A stretch of DNA of 64,000 bases from Lepiota brunneoincarnata (taxonomy: Eukaryota; Basidiomycota; Agaricomycetes; Agaricales; Agaricaceae), in the NCBI GenBank assembly GCA_023014365.1, contig JAEBUN010000016.1, positions 62,001 through 126,000 of the forward strand. Reading direction: 5' to 3'. Shown piece by piece: positions 1 to 11,900 of the stretch. The position numbers and the translations under genes are program-made. The stretch's first letter is position 1; each line of letters opens with the position of its first letter. The notes below the pieces were generated by a model, which did no database searches, was not told the origin of the DNA, and saw only the letters and a list, made by a program, of their open reading frames with translations.

Positions 1-1783
1 GTGGTACAACCGAGATGGTGGGCTAGCTGTTGATTCCAAATAGTTCGTGAGTACATAAGCATCTATCACAAGCACATCAGTTATCCACAATCTTATATAT
101 ATACCTTATCAAAAGGTCAAAGATCAGTATCAGGTAGAACAAATGGTGGGGATGCTATTCGCAAAACGCTGAAACCGGACAAGTTCCAAACACTAGAGGT
201 GTGGCTCCACCGCGTGTCCATATGCCACCATAAATCAAAATGCACGGGAAATGAAGAAAGCGCAGCTTAATTTCTCCTTTCTTGCCCATGCCAACACAAG
301 GAAAAAACCGCAGCATACTTATCGGATCATGTTAAATATTGAGCCGTACTAGCTTCCCAACACAATGTCACGGAGGGCGACCACCCCACTGAACTTCAAA
401 CTCCCATCTCTAGGGATTGGCAGTACCGCAGCCCACGCCTCTTGAGCCAGTTGAGCCAGGACTCCGGATAGGTGAACAAGTCCCACTCATTTGCATTGGT
501 TCACAAATGGGTCTGAGCTCAAAATACGGATAGCAGTATTCGCAGACACTGTCGAGTAAGAACATACATTAGCGGCGGAGGCTGGCTTTCTTTGATCCAT
601 GATCTCAGAAGTTGGACCGGGGGGGGAGTTGAACACGACATTCACAAATGCGAGATATTCAGGCTGAGAGTAAGAAATACATAGCAAAATCGTAAAAGCT
701 GAACGAGCGAGAGTGAACCATATTTACATACCATGTTCTTTCTGAAGGGTGAAAAGCCAAGTTAGTCGGCAAAGTGATCGAATATATTCCTTCCTTCGAG
801 TTATATACGACGTATGCGCACGCGGACACTGCTGACAACCGCCGTCTGGGATCCTGGCCTGGGATTCTCGGGCCTTTGACAACGGTGGCGTCGCTGTATG
901 GAGGATTTGTGACACCTGCAGCTTGAGCCCCGCTTCATGGTGGTAAATGCGCCGCAACAGGAGGGCATCGTTCCAGAGGTTCGACGGATGAAAAATCCAA
1001 AAGGAACGCACCGTCCATAGTCTTAAGTTTTACGGGACGCACTAGCACCAAATGGAAGTGGATATGCAATTACTTTGTAGTGATACAAGAAGGGTGCAAG
1101 ATGTAGTAGGTGTTGAATCAAAGTGTTGAACTTAAGAGGCAAGGACCTGGGCAAGGGTGGTGCGTTCATGGGTGAAGTGAGAAACGCACGAATCTTAAAC
1201 TGCGGTTATTCTCGTGAGCCACTGCCGGTCCACTGCGGTACTTACATATCCAGGCCAACATGCCATTCCTTTAACACATCACAAGACCGGTGCATCGTCC
1301 CCTGCTCTAATAAAAAGGGGCAGTATACACGGGCATTTTAACGTGGCTTAACGGCGGGCGCCGGAGACAAGGGGAAGCAGGCTACATATGGCCTTCACAG
1401 CACTCGAAACGTACCTGCAATTTCAAGTCAAGCATGGTAGAACTCACGGATCGCACAATATGTACTTCATGTAATACCATGAGAGCAAGTCTAACGCAAA
1501 TGAGCAATTCATCATTCATGTAGGCGTTTCCAAAGAAAGAAACGCGCACTAGTGAAGGTCTGCTGATCCCCACTGTGACCGAACGGCAATTTTAGCACTT
1601 ATATTTGCCCAAGGGGGATGACTTCTTGGACGCTGTCGGCGAGGGTTTGGGGGAATTCACACCCCTTGTCAAACTCTACAAGGGCCTTACGCTACCCCAT
1701 TATAAAGCACAGCACCTGAACTACATTTCACAAGTACGACTAAGCCAACCGTGTCATCATAATTATAAGAAGACAGTGATATC
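1..1783. other. No supportable gene
   Basis: This stretch holds only short open frames on both strands, with no recognisable domain, signal peptide or convincing exon chain. It is the downstream flank of the GH53 gene. I see no terminal repeats or tRNA. Confidence 0.5.
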
Positions 1784-3114
1784 TCAGCTAGAAAACATTG
1801 ACATGCTGCTCCTTGAAACACCTGATCCATCAACCAACAGGTTATCCTACAATTAGAGATATCCGGTCAGAACAGCTTCAAAAACTAGTCATGGGACACA
1901 TACACTGCAGCTAGAACCTAGACCACCATTCCCAATCCAACCCGGCTCCCAGTAGACAATACCAGTACCGTGTCCATTAGGGAGCGCACTCATTACATTC
2001 TTGATCCCATTAACCCAGGTGGTCTGTCCAGCGACCGAGATTGGGATTGACCGTTCGCTCAAGGTAGTCCCCGAACATGATCCCGTCGCAGGCCAATCGG
2101 TTTCCACAATCATCACATCCTACAGCATTTAATCAACATCTCGATCAACAGCCATAAAAGAAATCTGCGGCCCATACAAACCTTATTAAACTTGTTCACA
2201 ATTCCCGTCATCGTTGATTGTAACGCGCTATATGTCGCACCAGTCCCATAAAACGGATAGAACGAAAACCCAAACAAGTCAAAGTCCGCCGTAGCGAATT
2301 GCCCAGGAAGGAAGATTCCGTTCCAGAAAAAGTTGACACCAGAGGAGTCCCAGCCATTGGAAATGTGGACCATGATTTTGGCGTTGGAGCCGCCGGAGGC
2401 AGCGCGGACACCACTGGCAGCGGAGTGGAGGAGTTGAGAGGCGGGAGAGAAACCGTTGGCGGAGATGCGGCCGACCGGCCAGAGGAGGCCATCGTTGATT
2501 TCATTTCCGATCTAGCGAACACCAAAATGAGCTCCTGAACAGTTGTTGTTTCACGTTGCCCTCACCTGAATGAATTGAACTTGGGTACCTTGGGCGGTGA
2601 ACGCATTTACAACATCACGGGTGTATCTGGATTCTTTTCTCGGAATATTGAGGTGAATAAAAGAGGAAGCGCTCACGTAAATATCTGGGTGTTCAGACCT
2701 GCAAGAGTCTTGGGCCAGGCCGATGGAATTGCCTGGTGTCCGGGGTCCGCCCCTGCAGATCATATTTATCAACATACTCTCACCCCAAAGAGATCAAGAC
2801 CTACAAGTATCACTATAATGCAAATCCACCATAATGGCCATTCCAGCCGCGGCCGCCCTCTTAGCTAACGCCAAACCATAGTTCAAACTGTACTGCGAGT
2901 TGCTCGTACTCGTCCATATCCGGATTCTAGCCAAATTGGCACCATGGTTGTGCAAGATGCGCTCGAAAGGCGTCACTGCGCCACCAGACGTATCGCGGTA
3001 CGTCCGGCCACTACTTTCGAGGTTTGCGAGAGAGGAGATGTCAGCTCCACGCCAGGTTATAGCCTGGACGAGGGGGAGAAGTAGGAGCAGGGGAGAGATC
3101 CACATCAGTAGCAA
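1784..3114 (-). CDS. Secreted arabinogalactan endo-beta-1,4-galactanase (GH53)
   Basis: The enzyme hydrolyses beta-1,4-galactan side chains of pectin outside the cell. The N-terminus is a hydrophobic signal peptide (MLLMWISPLLLLLPLVQA) followed by the GH53 opening ITWRGADISSL. Further family motifs are MVDLHYSDT, the acid/base glutamate in IGNEINDGLLWP and the nucleophile glutamate in MIVETDWP. At least five introns separate the exons, at about 2760, 2650, 2540, 2140 and 1905. The last one uses a GTATGT donor after SSCS, so the true C-terminus (DNLLVDGSG...) ends at the TGA at 1784-1786 rather than at 1889. All exons join in frame, which makes this one of the few genes here without a frame break. 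Family and catalytic residues are seen directly; substrate is inferred from the family. Confidence 0.9.
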
Positions 3115-5677
3115 GAGTGTTATTGTGGGGTTTGAGAACGATCTGCGGCCACGAAAGGTTTTTATTTATATGACGAGGTTTTGTGCGAGGATGATCCTGC
3201 GAGCGGGAGAGAGGGCCCGTCATGTGGGCATGTGATGTATTCCTTTGAGCCGTTGAACACGACCAAGAAGGTGGAGGCGGAGAAACCGGTCCACTAGAGG
3301 GAGGTTTCGTGGTGTTGTTCATGTGATGTGATACAAGGTCTAATGTTACAAGCATTACACTTCACCCTTGAACACGATTGGACGGGGTCCCATACAGACG
3401 GGAAAACCAAAGCAAAGGTCGAATTAATGTATGGTCAAGGTGGAATGGGCATCTACCAAAAATAGCCCTTTTATCTCACTATTACCGGTTCCACAGGTTC
3501 CCAGGTCAGGTACGCGGGGTCTGTAGGATCAGTATGTGTATGCGTCATCGATAAGTCTCCGTTCATCCATGGCACGAGGTCCACGAGAGATTTTGGGGGG
3601 GATAACTTACCCTCGAATAATCTCCGAAGGATCGAGATAGCTTAAAAGGGTGCTGGGCCTCAAGAAATCCCGATGTATGCGTGATATCGATTCAGTAGTG
3701 GCAACACGATTTGCGCTTCTGGGATCTCACGTTGAGAATGGTTTCATGCAGAAAAGAGCTCCTATTCTTCCGGGAAACAATGAGTCATGTGAACACAGAG
3801 GTCAGGGCCTGGTCCCCCTTGACTATCCTTCTCATGAACAACAAGTCCATTTCGTTCGTGGTTCCTCTCTCGCCGACTAGCCCCACAACTTCCCAGCCTC
3901 TCCCATAAGTCGAATGCTTTCAGTGCTGCGCATGCCCGGACCCGAACAAGGGATGATGTGCTAGTACGGAAGGGAAGGCCCCGCTCTATTAGGAAGAGAA
4001 CAAGCGGGTTTACGGGTGTCATATAGGTCCTGCAGGGCGGTCAAGTTGGTCGTTGAGAGAGATCGTGTTTAGTAATAGTATGTTGTACTGACCTTCCTCG
4101 TTTCTTGACTTGTCTGCGATTGTCGCAGCGTCGGTTTGCAATTGCTGAAGGATATTGGACGTGTGCAATAGTGGGCGTTGCAGCTGGACTCAGCCCGCGA
4201 GAACGAGCTCTCAGGTCGAGATTTATACATCGGTTGCCAGGTCTCTCTGTCCTTGTAAGGGACAAGAGTACGCAGTGGGGAGCCTCTATGTGCTAACCAT
4301 GGAAAATTGGTGCGATCTCTTGTAAAATAATCGGTTTTGTTTGTATTTATCAGCTCCAGGTAGAGATTGAGCAGATCCGCACACCGGAGACCATTTAAAG
4401 GCCAAGATCCAGACTATTGACCCCTACAAAGTCCACGTGGACAGTCGGAGGCAATTTGATGTCATGTCTGCGAATTTTCAGAGGACACGGAGGACATTCC
4501 GTTTTTTACTGAGGGTCAACCGTCAACAGATTGTTTTCATAGGTTCCATTAGCAAGCGGATATCCGTCGGCTGAATTTGGTGTCCCCTAACTATCCAACG
4601 CTGCTGGTGAGCTAAATATTAAATCCCCTGAATATCCTACATGTCGTATAGTAACATACAGTCTACGATGTGAAACAACATCCAGTCAGGAAGTATTGAC
4701 ATACAAAACATGAATATAGTGTATGGATATATGGGGCGCTGTATTCACTCTGCGCCCCACATTGCCGTGTTGCTCATGCATGGATGCTTGCCCTTACTAC
4801 CAGCCATTTTAGGGTCAGGACCAACGCTGCGCGGGCCTTTGACAACACCTGTAGTGCTGCTGCGAGGAGTGTTGGCTGAGAGTATACCTCCACCCTGAGC
4901 CCCACTGTTCAGCGGAGTGTTTCATGCGAGGAAGATTTGAGAAAGCTTGAAAAATAATGACTATGAGAACGTACGGAGCCATATCTCTGAACTGGGCAAG
5001 TATGGATGAGTAGTAGGGTTCTTGTTGCAAAAGTGGTGATGCGAAAAAAATGCAAGTCGTAGTGTAAGGTGACAAGTTCAAGTAGTGCGAGTTTGAATAA
5101 TGGGTTGGTGGATGATTTTTATCCGGGAGGGGTCCAAGCGGATCTTTGGGAGAAAAAGCGCAAAGCAAGGGGGTGCGCAGGCATCGAAGGGTGAAACAGC
5201 CACCCTTAAAAAGCGCATTGGGATTTGTGTTGTATGGTTATACGGGTCACTGATTAGGCGTCAAGCGCTCAGGGATGGGGTCGGGATATGGGCTATATAA
5301 AGCTGACAGTAGTAGCACCGTCTTGGCAGTGGCGCTTCGTGCGGAGCATCAAAGGGGTTCTTACCATAGCCATTCTTCCTCACGTCCATTCCGTGACCGC
5401 AGTTGGGAAATAGTCTGACTGAGACCCAGAGTCAGCACGGCATGATGAGAGTGGCAGTGGTTCAACGAAATTGGCGTGGAGGGATGCAGTGTGACACATC
5501 CTTGGCACGTTACCGCTGTTGACGCACTGTTGATGAGCGTTAGTTACCATTCCGTTAGTTCTGATTTCAGGCCCGCCTCTTCAGACCCTTCTTCGTAAAC
5601 AGAAACCCTCCCAACTAGCCGGAGACGGTAGCCACGGCGGTCTAGCGTAAAGATACGCCCGAAGTCAATGCCATTAC
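3115..5677. other. Intergenic, no gene seen
   Basis: This is the upstream flank of the GH53 gene. It contains only short shadow frames, and no repeat, RNA gene or domain is recognised. Confidence 0.45.
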
Positions 5678-5865
5678 TGTTGAAATTCTGGCATCATGCG
5701 AGCCTGCGCGATGCATGTGATTTAAAAAAAGTTTTATTGTCCACAGACCTTATTGTTGTAGATATTATTTAAGTAGTCTACTCGAGTTGTACGTAGCCAT
5801 CCGTTTGCCTCACAAGCTCACCGAGGCCAAACGAACACGCCGCCGTTGCACGCTTTTTTCCAACA
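5678..5865 (+). mobile_element. Solo LTR with 5-bp target duplication (ATTAC)
   Basis: A 188-bp element begins TGTTG and ends CAACA, with near-perfect short terminal inversion (TGTTG(G)AA / TTCCAACA) and TG...CA ends typical of LTR retrotransposons. It is flanked on both sides by ATTAC (5673-5677 and 5866-5870), a 5-bp target-site duplication. No internal retrotransposon sequence adjoins it, so it is a solo LTR left by LTR-LTR recombination. A second copy in the opposite orientation lies at 28236-28422 with a different duplication. Confidence 0.85.
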
Positions 5866-7103
5866 ATTACCTCCCCAAGGGCTAAACTCGCACCCCCATG
5901 CCTCCGTTGACAGTTGTCTTTCTTTTCCTACTCTTGGTCCTCCACGTGATTACTCAGTGCACACATAGTTCCATTTGGCGCTTTTATGGATTGTTGTCTG
6001 TTTTGGTATATGGTCGGGGAAGGATGGACCCCCGAGCACTCGTCGACATTACAACATCGTTCAGAAAAATATCATTGGACTAGGCAACACTGCGCCTTTT
6101 CCTGCCAAGCCTCAATTTTGAAAGATAGCGGGTTCGGCCGTGTCTGATGTATATCATGCTTTGCCATAGCTGATGGCCATTTCTCCAAGCTCACCAAGAG
6201 AAAGGGCTTATCTTAAAATGAATCGATCCCACGAATTAACCAAGTTCCTGTCGAATGACCACAGAGATATGGACAGGTAATCTCGCAGAGACTATAAGTG
6301 ATCCTTGAACTCGGGGTCGTGCTTCGTAGATAGGTCCGAAGCCACCATTTGGGCACATAGATTCTAGTTGTATGTACAGCTCATGGTCACCAGCTGCGGC
6401 GCGGCGGGTATTTCCAAATAATGTGTTGATTGTTGGGGGGCGGGGCATCGAGAGTATTATGTGTGGGGGGGGGGGGGGAGGGGGAAATGATAAGGTATGC
6501 ATGTGAGAGAGATCGCAACACAGGCCAAATTGATAGGTATGCATGGGTGATAACCTTGAATATCTCGATCACGGCCGTGTGACCATGCTTACAGCGGGCT
6601 CGTTGGGCTGTGGGCGAAAGGATCGGGATGAAAGTGTTGTCGAAGACAACATCTACGGAATGATCCGTAGGATGCGAGCCCCAAGTTGTAGATAGCGACG
6701 GCCGATGTTCGATTCATATCTGTCCAATTTAACGCAAACACTTCAAGTCCGCTTTCGAGTCGCGCTGTAAGCCTGACCAAAAGGGCCTGTCAGACCCCCA
6801 ACATAGCTTCCGTCCGAGTTTAGGAGATCAGTTTGCGGAGCACGACGGCTATGGGTGAACCTAAGATGTACAATGCGTACTTGAACAACCCGGACAACGA
6901 AAACGGCGTCGTGGCTCGAATAGCACCAACATGCCCGCCACGCGTGTTGTAGTACTAATTTAGTGGGGTAGCGTGGCCTATGCAGCAAATTTCAAGTGGT
7001 TCTAGCATTGAAGGTAGATGTAGCGCATTCACTGCCTCTGGAACTGAATGCCAGGAGAACCCAATTTATCTAAGAGGACAGTGAGTTATGGTCGAAGCGA
7101 AGA
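5866..7103. other. Intergenic, no gene seen
   Basis: No gene can be supported between the solo LTR and the monooxygenase. A 14-base G homopolymer lies at 6465-6478. The remaining open frames are short and have no recognisable features. Confidence 0.45.
6465..6478. repeat. Poly-G homopolymer run
   Basis: Fourteen consecutive G residues are followed by AGGGGG. This is a simple repeat, and its length may be unreliable in the assembly. Confidence 0.8.
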
Positions 7104-8693
7104 TCAGAGCCTGGCCTGTCCCTCTTCCTCTTCCCCCAACTTTGCGACTTTCCTCATTAGATCTACCCACTCATCAATACCTCCTTTACCCACACCCTTC
7201 GCCCATGTTGTTGTTTCACCACGTTTCTCTAGTAGGATCCAACCCTTCCTCAAGATATCCTTCTTGCCATACATTTCTCTCTCCCAGTCTTTTACCCTTA
7301 TGATTTCCTTCCGTGACAAGGCCTTCACCCCCTGACCTTGAACTCCAGGCTCGGTCTCAGCAAAAGCCGACAGCCTGTCTCGATAATCAAACTGTTCCAT
7401 CGGTTCAAACCGGTGCCAAGCTTTGACCACACTATCCTCACCAACCACCACCTTTAACGTCTCCCAGCGCGCTTACAATATCCACTGCTTCTGCCTGTTC
7501 ATCGATCCTTCCCCCGTCTATATCCCTTTCCAGTGCATCAAACGCTCTTAACACTGCGCGTGCCTGAACTTCAACCAGCGGGAACGGGGCAACACGCACG
7601 AGGAGGCCAAGAAACGCCTATACTCGCTGGCGGGAATGAACTCTGCAATGGCCAGATATGTTGCACCAGAGGGAAGAGGCTGTAGGAGGAGTTGTATAGG
7701 TCTTTTGGGAGGGGAGGGATTGGGGGTGGGCAGGCGTTATGCAAGAGGGGAGGAGAAAGGAAGGGAAAGGATTGACAGTAACCTGTGGCAAGGATGCAGT
7801 AGTCTATACCTTGTTCTCTTGTTCCGTCTGCAAAAGTCACCGAGCCGGTTTGCGGATCACCAAAGGACGCTACACGGGCACGATGGATGATTCCGTCAGA
7901 ATCAGTTGTATTTGGTGTGTTGGTACCGGAGAAGAATATTTTTCTGGCCCAGGGTTTTAGATCCATTGTGAGATCGCGTCCACTTGGTCCGGCACCAACT
8001 ATAAGGAGGGCTTTGTCTCTGTAGAGGCTGAGCGGGTGACGATAGTATACCGAGTGACAAGCTTTGCCTGCATCGAGCCATATGTTTAAGCCTGGGAGGG
8101 CTGGATATCGCGGAACGCGGTAGTGCCCATTACAGATGATAATCAGGTCAAAGAGGTAGGAGCCGTGAGCGGAGGTTTGGACGACCCAGCGCCGAGAACT
8201 TTGTGGAGGACTTTGAGTGACTGAGGTGACCGTTGTTTTGAATTTAATCTGGGCACGGAGAGAGAACTGGGACGCATAGTCTTTGAGATATCGAAGGACG
8301 AAGGAGGCATGGGGGTATAGAGGTGTTTCGGGGGGGAAAGGGTATGAGCTATAGGCCATGACCGGATGGGGAATATTCGTTGTGAGGTAATCATAGAGAG
8401 GCGTTAGGGGGGGATCGGCTGACGTTGGAGGGGCTGGTAGCCTGTAGAACAGTAGAAGGTTGAGGTTATCGGTGATGAGTGAGGATCACACACCATACTC
8501 CTCCGATTTCCTCTCTGGACTCGAAGACGACTGGAAGCCATTTTCCAGATTTGTACTGTTCACTGTCGAGGATAATTTTGATGGCAGCAAGCCCTGTGGG
8601 TCCTGCTCCGATGATGCAGATCGTCTTCTGTTCGAGGTTATTTGCGAACTGGGGCTCTGAGAAAGGAGGAAAGGTGGGTAAGATGCCTGCCAA
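7104..8693 (-). CDS. Flavin-containing monooxygenase (FMO-like)
   Basis: Predicted FAD- and NADPH-dependent oxygenase of small nucleophilic (N- or S-containing) substrates. The N-terminal FAD Rossmann motif is ICIIGAGPTGLAA, near residue 25, and the second dinucleotide motif is LLIVGAGPSGRDL. The ATGY motif sits in YCILATGY. An intron after GGVW (donor near 8500) joins to LPAPPTSADPPLTPLYDYL, restoring the family block around the TPLYD and LTTNIP motifs. The FMO signature FxGxxxHxxx(Y/F) is only partly kept (AGKACHSVYY). Two apparent single-base insertions, near 7617 and 7465-7471, break the frame before the C-terminal part (VVVGEDSVVKAWHRFEP...), so I extend the gene to 7104. It is divergent from the chromatin gene, with about 240 bp between the two starts. 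The substrate is unknown. Confidence 0.82.
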
Positions 8694-8933
8694 GTTGGAT
8701 GAGTAGCTACGGAGAAATTAGGGGGGAGCTGTACTAGGAAGGTCCATCGTCGCTTGCGTTTTCGTATCGCTTCCCAAATTTCAGAGGTGGTGAATGACAA
8801 AAACAAAAAACCGGCGGGAAAGTCGGACCGCTTCATGATTAATGGGCCGGGCCGTCGTGATGTCCACCAAGCCTTCACACACCCATCATCACTATTGTTG
8901 GCTCTTCCGTTCTACGCCCATCCCTGAGGAGAT

Positions 8934-11900
8934 ATGGGCTCTAAACGGCCTGCCACCAGTTCCAACTACAACCACAATTCACGTCATTATCCGCACCTCA
9001 ACCCATTCCCTGCGTCAATAAATGCGGGCTCTACTTCGGGCACCAGTGATCCTATCAATCCGCGGTTCTCGAGCTTTCTGAACAGAGGCAAGGTGAGTGC
9101 AGGTCAGGGTTTCCCCGCAGCCGCGTCAAAAAGGGCATTGATGATAATACCTCTCGATCCAGCCTTTCAATTCCGTTCAAGCCGTCACTGCCCAGTCGCG
9201 TTCACCCCTCTTTTCCTCTTCTAAACTGCCTCAACCCACTGCATCTGCTCAGGATCTTCCCCAGGTGCCCTCGCCAACAACTTCAACGACGCCCATATCT
9301 TGCCAGACCCATCCGGTCCCTGGTATGCCACACGACGTTCGTAGTTGGTCAGACTTGGTGCTCACCATAGAGACGGTTCTGGAAAAGAATCTGCACGTGG
9401 TGGGGGCTGGTCTCGAGAGCAGATTCATTCCTCACTTCGATTCCATGCTTGCTGAAATTAAATCGATGAGAGTTTCTTTGAATGATGTCAAACATGAAGT
9501 GTCAAAAGTGAAGGAAGAGACCCAGGGCATTGCTGAGGTCCAAAGAGCAAGCCACGCGTCGTACATGGAGGCCTTGGAAGACGCGAAGGATAAAATCACG
9601 GCCCTTGAGGCACGACTTGGACAGTCTTATCTTGAACACGAGGGAGGCGATGCGAGGGCAGTCATCGGTCGTTTGGATGAGATTTATCTGACATTGGGGA
9701 AAGTTGCCGAGAAGGCGGCCGATCCTGAGGCCGATGGTGCGTTTCTACCTCGGTTTAAAGCAAACACCACAAATATCTCAATCGAGTTGCTAACAAAGCT
9801 CCGTGGCTAAGCCCTCGTTCCATGCGAAGGGAGATTGGAGTCAGTCCGCTCAAATCTGCTCTTACCTCTCAACCCATAGCCCCCAAGTCTTCTGTGCCTC
9901 GGTTTTTTCCTGTTACACAAGGTATCAGAACTTTGGTCTACCCCACGGAGCCTACTCATTTTCATCCTCAGTGCGTACGATACCAGATCCAAGTTACAAT
10001 GATACAAGTATTCCCAGCCGGCAGACCCAAAGTTAGTTCGTGCGGATCGATGCTTGATTTTAATCCGATTTGAACACATATACCATTGATTGTAGACATT
10101 GAAATGGATGATCTCAGATCCAAAAACGGCGCATCTGCAGCAGATCCGGGGCCAATTTACCCGCGTGCACAAGAACCTTCATTCTTCACTTCCAGTCCCA
10201 AAGCGTGCACTGCGATTGAACAGTTGCGCATGGAGTGCAGCATAAGTCCCATCCCGCGTAAATTGAGTGATGCCCTTCACGGGTTTTCAAAGGTGGATTG
10301 GGAACAAGAAGGTATTTCCTAGTCTTTCATCCAAAGAGCGTTGTATGAACACCACTTTTCTTTCGTAGCCGAAAGACGCTGTTCGTAGTTTTCATCCTCC
10401 ATTCGCTGTTCAAGGGGGCTAATTACGATTAAAGCTGCCTCAGTAACGCCCGCCTATCAGCCCCCACCCATATCCCCATCATGTCGGTTATCTCAATCAC
10501 CCAACCTGGAAGGCGTGAGAAACCCTCGACAACAGGACAAGACTCGGAGCAAAGAGCCTTCGCCCCTGAGTCAATATGAAGCCGGAGCACGATCGCAAGA
10601 TCAGGATCAAGATCAATCTCAGTTCCAGTGTCAGGGGCACATTCTCGGAACCGACTGGTGATGTAGCGCCTCATACCTCGCCCGCGATGACTGATCGGCA
10701 TCCGATCCCTGATTTGGAATATCCGACAAGGGAGGCGACGCCCGCGCTTGATGGTGCCTCACCAAAAGCTAGTCAAAAGGGAAAAAGTGATGGTGATAAT
10801 GAAAAACTGGACGAAGCTGAGCCTGCAAGATCGCAAATACCTCCTGATTCGCCTCCTCAACCAGCGCAGGGAGATCACGGCGCCGCTCTTATTGTCAATG
10901 TATTGCCTCCATCCGAAATTACCACTACACAAGCAGGCCCCCCTGCGGCCTCCTTGCCCATGGACAGTGAATCGTCGAGGTCTTCCTCTGTGCCTGGACC
11001 TTTTTCTCCGGCTCAGGTAATCGCCTCTCCAGCGACCGAGCAGGAAAATCAGCAAGGAACAGAAACAGAAACGGAGGAAGGGGTGCCCACGCCGGTATTT
11101 TCAAAGAATAAAATACCGCTATTCCTCCCAGATTCGAGGGTGACAACGGTGTCTCCTGGCCTGGGTAGATACAGTAGTGTGTTCGCGACAGAAAAGACAG
11201 AGGAGAGGGAGGTCTCGCAGAGTTTGTTATTTCGACCAGGGCAGGAACACACACCCGTTCCTTCCACTGCTGAGCGGAAAACACCCATCGTTGACGTCTC
11301 TCAGTTTTCATCCCCCTGTTCTCAGGACCCACTTCACACACCCAAAGCCGATATAAACACGCATGCAGAGGATGAACCGAAAGAACCCGAGTCGAGAGGC
11401 ATGGATCCATCTTCAACAGAGGCGGCGCGAGTTAACGTTGAACTCACAACGCTGTCCGAACTTTCCCTTTCTCCCTGTTCCTCGTTATCAGAACTTGACG
11501 ATGATGACGAGGTGGATGAGTTGCTGCCGGACTCGGAGCCTTCAGAGGCTGGATCTACACACAAATCCGAGTTTAGAGCCGAGCGGGAAGAGAGTGCGGA
11601 GGATATCCAGGAGACCTTTACCCCGAAGCTGGCTGCCATCGCGGACTCGTCGATACAGTCGTTTGACACACTGACGGCAGCGTTAAATGCGTTGAATTCA
11701 CCAATAGAGTCCCCGGGTTCTAAGCGAGACTCACCAATGGTGAGGAGGGAGGGGTCGAAGGAGGAATTGTCATCGGCGAAAAGTGGGGGTGTAACTGGGA
11801 CCAGGAGTACTGAGACTACCTCATCATTTCCATCGTTCTCTTCGGTGCTGTCAAGCGCGGCTGGGGCTGAGAATATGATTAATGGAGCCCCGGCGGGCCC

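Noticed and set aside
10925..11669. Long minus-strand open frames opposite the chromatin gene
   Set aside because: They are antisense shadows of the GC-rich, Ser/Pro-rich plus-strand exon.
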